The notes under the pieces were generated by a model that was given only the letters and a program-made list of their open reading frames with translations, did not search any database and was not told the origin of the DNA. The position numbers and the translations under genes are program-made. From the NCBI GenBank assembly GCA_902589965.1, contig CACIUX010000002.1:30998-94997 (forward strand): a stretch of DNA of 64,000 bases, given 5' to 3'. The DNA comes from an uncultured SAR86 cluster bacterium (GTDB taxonomy: Bacteria; Pseudomonadota; Gammaproteobacteria; Magnimaribacterales; AG-339-G14). Below, piece by piece: positions 57,589 through 64,000 of the stretch. Within the stretch, counting starts at the first letter, position 1. Every line of letters starts with the position of its first letter.

Positions 57589-58383
57589 ATGAAAGATATA
57601 TTTTCTATTAAAGGTAAAGTGGCATTGGTCACGGGGGGCTCAAGGGGTATCGGAAGCATGATCGCAGCAGGCTTTTTATCCTCCGGAGCGAAAGTTTATA
57701 TCAGTTCTAGAAAAGCAGATGCTTGCGATGAAACTGCAAAAAAACTCAGCGAAGAATACGGAGGTGAGTGCATATCCATTCCCGCAGACGTTTCCAATGT
57801 TGAAGGCATAGAAGCTCTAGCTGATGCGATCAAAGCAAAAGAGGACAAACTTGATATTTTAATTAACAACGCCGGAGTTGCTTGGGGAGAACCAATAGAC
57901 ACTTATCCTGAAATGGGTTGGGACAAAGTCATGGATACCAACGTAAAAGGCATCTTCTTCTTAACACAAAAACTTCTCCCTTCATTAAGAGAAGCTGGAA
58001 AAACTGATCCTTCCAGAGTCATTAACATTGGTTCGATTGATGGATTGAAGAAAGGAGCATTTGAAAATTTTGCATACGGTCCGTCCAAAGCAGCCGTGCA
58101 TCATTTATCTCGCGTGTTAGCTGCTTTTTTAATTAAAGAAAAGATAATTGTTAATGCCATAGCGCCTGGTCCTTACCCGACTTGGATGTTAAGTACTGGA
58201 GTGGGCTTCGGCGGCGACACCGATGTGGATTGGAGTCAGGTAGGCGATGCAAATCCAAGCGGCAGAGTTGGCGGTATTGAGGACATCGCTGGACTCGCCA
58301 TCTTTTTATGCTCCAGAGCAGGAGAATATATCGTTGGCCAAACTATTGCATCGGATGGTGGTGCAGTAGCCGACAGTAACTAA
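57589..58383 (+). CDS. Short-chain dehydrogenase/reductase (SDR)
   Basis: A 264-residue classical SDR: cofactor motif TGGSRGIG (about 15-22), NNAG near 95, INIGSIDG with catalytic Ser, and YGPSKAAVHH with the catalytic Tyr-x3-Lys. The C-terminal GQTIASDGGAV is typical. R-x-R after beta 2 (SSRKADA) suggests NADP(H). Substrate unknown. Strong ribosome site GGAGAG. It starts a plus-strand run with DUF998, GST and PhzF genes. Confidence 0.9.
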   Translation: MKDIFSIKGKVALVTGGSRGIGSMIAAGFLSSGAKVYISSRKADACDETAKKLSEEYGGECISIPADVSNVEGIEALADAIKAKEDKLDILINNAGVAWGEPIDTYPEMGWDKVMDTNVKGIFFLTQKLLPSLREAGKTDPSRVINIGSIDGLKKGAFENFAYGPSKAAVHHLSRVLAAFLIKEKIIVNAIAPGPYPTWMLSTGVGFGGDTDVDWSQVGDANPSGRVGGIEDIAGLAIFLCSRAGEYIVGQTIASDGGAVADSN

Positions 58384-58398
58384 TCACGCTCCTCAAGC

Positions 58399-59085
58399 AT
58401 GAGGGATTTATTCAACTTCAATTTAATACGACTTACTGTCGTTGGTTTCTTGGTGTTTGTGCTTTGTTCGATGTACTTTTATCCCGGTGGCAACATCCAC
58501 GATGAGTCACAAGTTGGCTATTCTTTCTCGCATAATTTTTTGAGTGACTTAGGAGCTTATTCAGCCCACAACGGAGAACTTAATTTCTTATCTTCTGTGT
58601 TTTTTGCTTTTTCATTAGGTATTTGTTTTTTTGCTGGAATTGCATTTTTAAATTCTGTGCCGCCTCTTTTTAAAGAGGATGGCATTGATTATTGGATAGC
58701 CTTGACGGGTTCGGTCTTTATTTTTGCTGGTATGGCCTTTTTTGCATTGGTTGGCCTAACCCCGCATGATTTGTATTTTGATGAACATGTATTTTTCGCT
58801 CTCAATTCTTTTCGATTGTTGATTCCAGCTACTCTTTTGTATTTATTTTTAATGTTTAAAAACAGAGGAATTGATAAGACCTATGCCTACGTCATTTTAT
58901 TTTTAATGTTGGCAATTACTGCTTACGTTATTTATGAGATTTTTAGCGGTAGTCCAATGGAGAGTGAATCAGAAATGGTAAGACATGCAACGCTACAAAA
59001 AATCATCGTCTTAATTAATATAGTTTGTATGTATTTCATCACGTATGCTTTTGAATCAAAAAAGACTTCAAGTCTTGTTAATTAA
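58399..59085 (+). CDS. DUF998-like membrane protein
   Basis: A 228-residue protein with about six membrane helices and the DUF998 signature SFSHNFLSDLGAYSAHNG (about residues 48-65). Members of this family are integral membrane proteins of unknown function. It lies 15 bases after the SDR gene and 17 before the GST start, so it is probably part of the same transcript. Confidence 0.7.
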   Translation: MRDLFNFNLIRLTVVGFLVFVLCSMYFYPGGNIHDESQVGYSFSHNFLSDLGAYSAHNGELNFLSSVFFAFSLGICFFAGIAFLNSVPPLFKEDGIDYWIALTGSVFIFAGMAFFALVGLTPHDLYFDEHVFFALNSFRLLIPATLLYLFLMFKNRGIDKTYAYVILFLMLAITAYVIYEIFSGSPMESESEMVRHATLQKIIVLINIVCMYFITYAFESKKTSSLVN

Positions 59086-59102
59086 AAAATTTGGAGAAAA
59101 TT

Positions 59103-59852
59103 ATGAGCGCAACTCTTAAAATTTACGGAGTTCCAATGTCGCAAGCGGTCAGAACCGTTATTTGGTTACTTCTGAATAAAAAACTGGCGTTTGAATTGGT
59201 TGTCACCGTTCCTGGTTCGCCTAAAGCTAACGGTACTCGCGATCCTGAATACATGAAGAAATTTCCAAACGCGACTATTCCCGGTCTTGAAGAGACAGAT
59301 TCTGGCTTTCTCTTAGGTGAATCTCTAGCAATTATGACTTATCTTTGCACCAAGCACGGATGGACAGATTTGTATCCCGATGATCCAGAGCGCAGATCAA
59401 AAGTTGATTCCATTTTGCATTATCATCACCGCAGTTTTAAAGAAGCTACGCTCGCTTTTTTTGCCCCTAAGGTTAGACCTGATTTAGGACTGGCTGAACC
59501 GGTCATAGAAATGTCGCGCCGAGTTTTTACCAACGGTTTAAAAGCGATGGAAACTCAGTGGCTTGCTAATAGCCAATACCTTACCGGCAACTCCCCAACC
59601 GTGGCTGACATGGCTGCCTACGTTGAGCTCGGTCAATTGAAAAAGGAATTTACCAATACTTTTGATTATTCAGAATTTTCAAACGTCTCCAGATGGTTAG
59701 ATGATATGACTAAACTTGATGGCCACGATGATTCCCACTTGGTTTTAAAAGAACTTGGCGATATCAGTCAGGGCGCACCTGAAATGGAAAGGATCATGGG
59801 TGCGAACATGAAGGGCATTGAAATAGTAAATAAAAAAATTGCAGAAATGTGA
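59103..59852 (+). CDS. Glutathione S-transferase family protein
   Basis: From ATG at 59103 (ribosome site GGAG 7 bases upstream) the protein is 249 residues. It has the thioredoxin-fold N-domain with LKIYGVPMSQAVRTVIWLL and FPNATIPGLEE, the glutathione-binding GESLAIMTYL (about 70-79), and an all-helical C-domain (NSPTVADMAAYVELGQL). It resembles the theta-class branch. A TTG at 59091 would add four residues. Stop overlaps the PhzF start by 4 bases (GTGA). Confidence 0.87.
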   Translation: MSATLKIYGVPMSQAVRTVIWLLLNKKLAFELVVTVPGSPKANGTRDPEYMKKFPNATIPGLEETDSGFLLGESLAIMTYLCTKHGWTDLYPDDPERRSKVDSILHYHHRSFKEATLAFFAPKVRPDLGLAEPVIEMSRRVFTNGLKAMETQWLANSQYLTGNSPTVADMAAYVELGQLKKEFTNTFDYSEFSNVSRWLDDMTKLDGHDDSHLVLKELGDISQGAPEMERIMGANMKGIEIVNKKIAEM

Positions 59853-60631
59853 TTTGTATTTTTTACGTCGACGCGTTCACCAAGGAACTTTTTAAAGGCA
59901 ATCCAGCTGCAGTTTGTATTCTAGAAGAATGGCCGGGCGATGACGTACTGCAAGCGATAGCTTTTGAAAATAATTTATCCGAGACAGCGTTTGTAAATCT
60001 TAAAGATGATCCACTGCAAATTCGATGGTTCACTCCTTCGCTTGAAGTAGAGTTATGCGGACATGCAACTTTGGCAACCGCCAGAATCTTATTCGATGAA
60101 TATTTTCAAAACGAAACTAAGATTAGTTTTCAGTCTAAAAGCGGTGAGTTAATTGCTTTACAAAAAGACGACATGATCTATCTTGATTTTCCTATCGATC
60201 ACCCAGCGGTTATCGAGTCAGAATCTCTCATCACAGAAAGTCTGAAGTGCGAGCCCATTGAAATCTTAAAAGGAAGAAGCGATTACCTTGCTATTTTGGC
60301 TTCCGAAAAAGATATAAAAAATTTACAACCCGATTTCGCCGCAATGGCGGAACTAAATTCGAGAGGTCTGGTAGTCTCTGCTGAAAGCTCTAAGTTTGAT
60401 TTCATCTCGCGTTGTTTTTATCCTCAAACAGGCGTTGATGAAGATCCAGTGACCGGATCCGCTCACTGCATGCTCGCTGCTTACTGGGGTAAGAAGTTAA
60501 ATAAAAATAAGTTAAACGCCTATCAAGCTTCACCACGAGGTGGCTATTTGCAGTGTGAAATTTCCAATGAGAGAATTATCCTTGGAGGATCATCAAAACG
60601 TTATTTGAAGGGAACAATTAATTTTAATTAA
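59849..60631 (+). CDS. PhzF-family epimerase/isomerase
   Basis: A 260-residue protein of the PhzF/diaminopimelate-epimerase fold. It starts ICIFYVDAFTKELFKGNPAAVC, has NNLSETAFV with the catalytic Glu (about residue 46), RWFTPSLEVELCGHATLATA (about 58-77), and the second-half motif FYPQTGVDEDPVTGSAHCML (about 190-209). Known members isomerise 2,3-dihydro-3-hydroxyanthranilate, but most have unknown substrates and no phenazine genes are here. The start is GTG, coupled to the GST stop. Confidence 0.9.
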   Translation: MICIFYVDAFTKELFKGNPAAVCILEEWPGDDVLQAIAFENNLSETAFVNLKDDPLQIRWFTPSLEVELCGHATLATARILFDEYFQNETKISFQSKSGELIALQKDDMIYLDFPIDHPAVIESESLITESLKCEPIEILKGRSDYLAILASEKDIKNLQPDFAAMAELNSRGLVVSAESSKFDFISRCFYPQTGVDEDPVTGSAHCMLAAYWGKKLNKNKLNAYQASPRGGYLQCEISNERIILGGSSKRYLKGTINFN

Positions 60632-60634
60632 TTT

Positions 60635-61861
60635 TTATTTTCTAGATTGATTGCCTGCATCCGCTAGAGTCATAGCATCTATTAATTCTTTGTTAGTTTT
60701 TTCTCTTTCTTCCATTCTCAAGATATCCGCTTCATCAACACCTAAATCCTCGAGTACTTCTCGGTTATGCATTCCTAAGCTTGGAGCGTGCGATTTAGGG
60801 AATTCATTTTGATCGATAAAATTAAAAGGAGGTTTCGGCATACGCATTTTGCCAGCAACTGGATGCTCAACTTCGACCAAGGATTCTTGTTGAATGACTT
60901 GAGGATCTTCATGAATTTCATCTAGGGAGTTTACAATCGCCACCGGCACTCCAGCTTTATCCAGTTCTTTGCAAAGAAATTCTGCATCGATGTCGGTGAG
61001 TAGATCTTGCACGTCTTCAAGTAAAGACTCTAAGTTCTCTACTCTTGCATCAGTGGTCAAATATTTTTCATTGGTGTGCAAATCAGAATTACAAAGTTCA
61101 CAGAATTTTTGAAAGTCTGCGTCTTGTAAAAGAATGACGCTTAAATATCTTGTTTTAGTTTTGAAAATTGGAAAAGCATCAAAGAGGTCAGGTAAATATT
61201 TCACGCCGTCTCCCAAGAGAGTTTTGGACCACATGACATCAGGCCAAATGTAATAAAGCGCTGAATCCAACATTGATATCGGTAAATACTGTCCTTTACC
61301 GGTTCTTTCTCTTTGTACCAATGCGGTGCTGATAGCTTGAGCTGCTGTCAGGCCAGTAACTTTGTCAAAAACTATGGTTTTAAAGAACTCAGGCTTTTCT
61401 GAATTTTGTGCAGCTGCCGAACCGGCTGTAGCTTGAATTAACGGATCGTAGACTCTTCTATTTATGTAAGGACCGGATTGTCCGTAACCAGAAATAGAGG
61501 TGTAAATAATATTCGGATTGGTTTTTTTTATAGTTTCGTAATCGATACCTAATTTTTTCACAACTCCTGGACGATAGTTTTCTATCAACACATCTGCTGT
61601 ATCTAAAAGTTTTTTTAAAACATCGAAATCCTTCGGTTCTTTGAAATCTAAAACGATGCAACGTTTATTTCTGTTGATAACCGAAAACATTGCCGCCATA
61701 CCATCTCGTGAGCTACCCATCACTCTGGCTAAATCACCAATTAGTGGCGGTTCAACTTTTATGACATCAGCACCTTGGTCTGCCATCATCATTCCCGCAA
61801 AAGGCCCTGAAACTGTCGAAGTTAATTCTACTACTCTGTATCCATCTAACGGTCCAGACAT
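60635..61861 (-). CDS. Class III (CaiB/BaiF) CoA transferase
   Basis: From ATG at 61861 the protein is 408 residues starting MSGPLDGYRVVELTSTVSGPFAG, the standard family N-terminus; the frame is open to 61912. Typical blocks follow: MMMADQGADVIKVEPP, NRNKRCIVLDFKEP, ADVLIENYRPGVVKKLGID and YTSISGYGQSGPY. These enzymes transfer CoA between carboxylic acids by a ping-pong mechanism using an Asp. The acid is unknown. It lies 3 bases from the end of the convergent PhzF gene. Confidence 0.9.
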   Translation of the reverse strand: MSGPLDGYRVVELTSTVSGPFAGMMMADQGADVIKVEPPLIGDLARVMGSSRDGMAAMFSVINRNKRCIVLDFKEPKDFDVLKKLLDTADVLIENYRPGVVKKLGIDYETIKKTNPNIIYTSISGYGQSGPYINRRVYDPLIQATAGSAAAQNSEKPEFFKTIVFDKVTGLTAAQAISTALVQRERTGKGQYLPISMLDSALYYIWPDVMWSKTLLGDGVKYLPDLFDAFPIFKTKTRYLSVILLQDADFQKFCELCNSDLHTNEKYLTTDARVENLESLLEDVQDLLTDIDAEFLCKELDKAGVPVAIVNSLDEIHEDPQVIQQESLVEVEHPVAGKMRMPKPPFNFIDQNEFPKSHAPSLGMHNREVLEDLGVDEADILRMEEREKTNKELIDAMTLADAGNQSRK

Positions 61862-62012
61862 ATATCCCCCTAATCTGTATTTTAAATTTAACGCAAAATA
61901 TTCAGTAATCATAGATACTTCAAATTAAAAGCAAGAATTTAGGTTTTTCCTTGAATCAATTTCTCTGAATATGAGATGATTCTTGGAAGCATCGTTTTAA
62001 TAGGAGGAGCAA

Positions 62013-62747
62013 ATGTCGAATTTGAAAGATTTAAAAGTAGTAATAACCGGAGCTAGTTCTGGGTTTGGAATGGAAGCAGCGAAGCTTCTGGTAAAAGAAG
62101 GATGCAAAGTAACTTTAGGCGCAAGAAGAGAAGATCGCTTAAAAGAATTATGTTCCGAATTAGGAGATTCGGCTGCTTATTCGGTTACCGATGTAAAGAA
62201 AAAAGAAGATTTGGATACATTGGTTAAAACTTCTATCGATACATTTGGAGGCGTTGATGCCATCGTCAATAATGCCGGCATTATGCCTTTATCCTTAATC
62301 AAATCTGGACGTATTGAAGAATGGGATGACATGATCGATGTAAATATAAAAGGAGTGCTCTACGGTACAAATGCAGTTTTTAACCATTTTATGGATCAAG
62401 GACACGGTAAAATTGTGAATATTTCCTCAGTTGCAGGGAAGAGAGTCAATCCAGGCTCAACAGTCTACTCGGCAACAAAATATGCCGTTGATGCTATATC
62501 TCAAGGCACCCGAATGGAATCAGCTGGCGTGATTCAAGTTACCTGTATTTTTCCAGGCGCCTTTGTTACTGAACTGGCAAAGTCTGTTAAGGACGAAGCC
62601 GTGATAGAGATGTTTATGAAAAGAGGATTGGGCAAAATTGCTCAACCTGCAGAAAAAGTAGCTCTTTCGATAAAATATGCTCTTGAGCAAGATCAAGGTG
62701 TTTCAATCAATGACATTATTATTAGGCCAACTGCTCAGGAGATGTAA
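62013..62747 (+). CDS. Short-chain dehydrogenase/reductase (YdfG-like SDR)
   Basis: A 244-residue classical SDR: TGASSGFGMEAAKLL (11-25), GARREDR (NADP-type Arg), NNAGIMP, IVNISSVAGKRVNPGS with the catalytic Ser and YSATKYAV with Tyr-x3-Lys. The pattern is close to E. coli YdfG and other serine/hydroxy-acid or polyol dehydrogenases. Ribosome site AGGAGGAG lies 6 bases before ATG. It heads the plus-strand group with the CmcJ-like and Old Yellow Enzyme genes. Confidence 0.9.
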   Translation: MSNLKDLKVVITGASSGFGMEAAKLLVKEGCKVTLGARREDRLKELCSELGDSAAYSVTDVKKKEDLDTLVKTSIDTFGGVDAIVNNAGIMPLSLIKSGRIEEWDDMIDVNIKGVLYGTNAVFNHFMDQGHGKIVNISSVAGKRVNPGSTVYSATKYAVDAISQGTRMESAGVIQVTCIFPGAFVTELAKSVKDEAVIEMFMKRGLGKIAQPAEKVALSIKYALEQDQGVSINDIIIRPTAQEM

Positions 62748-62777
62748 AAAAGCGAAAAATTATCTAGAATAAACTTT

Positions 62778-63602
62778 ATGGAATCTGTAACAGCTGAATT
62801 TTTCTACCGAAAGCCTTTAAAAGATGGAGAGGCGAAGCCAGCTTTTGGCTTAAGTGAACCGGATCCAGATAGACCTGATCACAAAGGATTTTTAAAAGAA
62901 GTTAAAAATGCCCGCGAAGAAGAGCATTCTCTAAGCGAATCTGGCTTCATTCTTTTAGATCATAAATCTTCAGTTGATAATTTTTATAGCGATAAAGAAG
63001 TCACAGAAGTTTATTATGATGAGATGGCTAATCTGGTTAAAAAACAAACCGGAGCTAGCCAAGTATTTATCGTGTCTCATATCACGAGAAATGAAGCAGA
63101 AGCTGCTGAGGGCAAAAGATTAGGAGCACACCGATTGGTTCACAATGATTTTACGCCTAATTTCAAACAAACCATTCAGCCACTATTGGATGAAAGCAAT
63201 TCAAATCCCAGTAGGATTACCGTATTTAATTTATGGAGACGGTTTGATGAAGATGGAGTCGATGCTCCTTTTGCCTTGTGCGACTCTAGAACGGTCTCCG
63301 AAAAAGAACTCATACCTACTGATCTCTTTAATTACGGAAAAGAAGAAGAAAAAAGCGACACTCATGCTGACGAAAATGGTTTTACTGTTGAAATTTATCA
63401 ATCCATGAATAGCGATGAACATCAATGGTATTTCTATCCAAAAATGCATCGAGATGAAGTCGTTATGTTCAAAACATATGATTCAAATGAAAAGCCATTC
63501 ATGCCGACGTTGCACAGTGCCTTTGATGATGCGGTGAATGGAAGAGAAGACGCATCTCCTAGGGAAAGTATAGAAGTAAGAGCTATCTGCTTTTACGATT
63601 AA
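62778..63602 (+). CDS. CmcJ/NvfI-family oxidoreductase (putative hydroxylase/desaturase)
   Basis: The 274-residue protein resembles the CmcJ/gibberellin GA4 desaturase-like family found in cephamycin and fungal natural-product pathways and widespread in proteobacteria. Visible family blocks are FYSDKEVTEVYYDEMANLVKK, the HRLVHNDFTPN segment with a His-x-Asp pair (about residues 115-124), TVFNLWRRF, DSRTVSEKELIPTDL, and EHQWYFYPKMHRDEVVMFKTYDS. Reaction unknown; family members are proposed to be oxygenases or methyltransferase partners. No signal peptide. Confidence 0.75.
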   Translation: MESVTAEFFYRKPLKDGEAKPAFGLSEPDPDRPDHKGFLKEVKNAREEEHSLSESGFILLDHKSSVDNFYSDKEVTEVYYDEMANLVKKQTGASQVFIVSHITRNEAEAAEGKRLGAHRLVHNDFTPNFKQTIQPLLDESNSNPSRITVFNLWRRFDEDGVDAPFALCDSRTVSEKELIPTDLFNYGKEEEKSDTHADENGFTVEIYQSMNSDEHQWYFYPKMHRDEVVMFKTYDSNEKPFMPTLHSAFDDAVNGREDASPRESIEVRAICFYD

Positions 63603-63604
63603 TT

Positions 63605-64000
63605 TTGACTGAGTTTAATGATCCTTTGATCCTGCCTTCCGGACAGGAGATTAAAAATAGGTTTTGCAAAGCAGCTATGACCGAAAGGGTGGCTGGTCCC
63701 GATAATTTTGCTTGTGAGCGACATCACAAGATTTATGAAAAATGGGCAAAAAGCGGTTCAGGAATTTTACTTACCGGAAACGTACAAATTGATAGATCCT
63801 GCATGGAAGGTCCTGCCAATGTCTGCATAGAAGAACACTCCTACCAGAATCAGATGCCAGCACTGAAAAAATGGGCAGAGGTATCTGAGACAGATGGTTC
63901 TAAGCTTTGGATGCAAATAAGTCATGCCGGCAGACAAACTCCAGGAGAATTAAATAAAGAACCTTTAGCGCCGTCTTCAACGGCTTTAAAAATACCTGGA
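63605..64000 (+). CDS. Old Yellow Enzyme family NADH:flavin oxidoreductase, cut by window edge
   Basis: The 3' end is outside the window; 132 codons are visible in an open frame. The start is TTG at 63605, immediately after the CmcJ-like stop, and gives TEFNDPLILPSGQEIKNRFCKAAMTE, the normal OYE N-terminus. The FMN/substrate motif QISHAGRQTPGELN near residues 111-124 is present, as is GSGILLTGNVQID. Such enzymes reduce activated C=C bonds or act as dienoyl-CoA reductases. Its neighbours suggest a pathway on enoyl or ketone substrates. Confidence 0.88.
   Translation, partial: MTEFNDPLILPSGQEIKNRFCKAAMTERVAGPDNFACERHHKIYEKWAKSGSGILLTGNVQIDRSCMEGPANVCIEEHSYQNQMPALKKWAEVSETDGSKLWMQISHAGRQTPGELNKEPLAPSSTALKIPG

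Overview
The window looks like a gene-dense, low-GC chromosome segment from a marine, free-living Gammaproteobacterium with a streamlined genome. SAR86-like is my best guess; this is inferred from gene content, base composition, frequent 1-29 nt gene overlaps and Pseudomonas-type gene order, not from a marker gene. No gap between genes exceeds about 270 bases. I found no tRNA, rRNA, IS element, prophage or CRISPR array.

Region 1 (1-17325, all minus strand) is the left replichore start. It holds glmS (cut by the window edge), glmU, the F1Fo ATP synthase operon atpBEFHAGDC without atpI, then parB-parA-rsmG-mnmG, an oriC-like gap, mnmE-yidC-yidD-rnpA-rpmH. Region 2 (17326-23375, plus strand) is dnaA-dnaN-recF-gyrB. 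Strand polarity flips between rpmH and dnaA, where a perfect DnaA box sits in the dnaA promoter. A second, E. coli oriC-like region lies upstream of mnmG.

Region 3 (23376-26740) is a block of small or poorly known genes (a cyclase-family hydrolase, a Coq4-like protein, PsiE and several orphans) inserted where Pseudomonas has gyrB next to plsC. Region 4 (26743-36538) resumes the conserved order: plsC, gmhB, glycyl-tRNA synthetase (here the single-chain alpha2 type instead of GlyQ+GlyS), an LpxL-type acyltransferase, trkH, trkA, fmt, def, purE, tsaC, aroE. rsmB, lysM, dprA and hemF, expected in this neighbourhood, are absent.

Region 5 (36596-44754) is a complete aa3/caa3-type cytochrome c oxidase operon with its assembly factors: coxB (with a fused cytochrome c domain), coxA, ctaG, coxC, a DUF2909 protein on the opposite strand, SURF1, a CxxxC protein, ctaA, ctaB and a Sco protein. 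Together they encode the terminal oxidase, copper delivery and heme A synthesis, and they would supply the proton gradient used by the ATP synthase of region 1.

Region 6 (44816-64000) is accessory. It contains a beta-propeller protein, a lipoprotein without a normal start codon, a YegP-like protein, three tandem paralogous three-helix membrane proteins each with its own terminator, an MDR quinone reductase, gshA, pckA, and then a run of hydrolases and redox enzymes (alpha/beta hydrolase, type B carboxylesterase lipoprotein, SGNH hydrolase, S51 peptidase, two SDRs, GST, PhzF-like isomerase, class III CoA transferase, CmcJ-like oxidoreductase, and an Old Yellow Enzyme cut by the right edge). 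The most novel-looking elements are the three-paralogue membrane array and the unannotated CxxxC protein in the oxidase operon.
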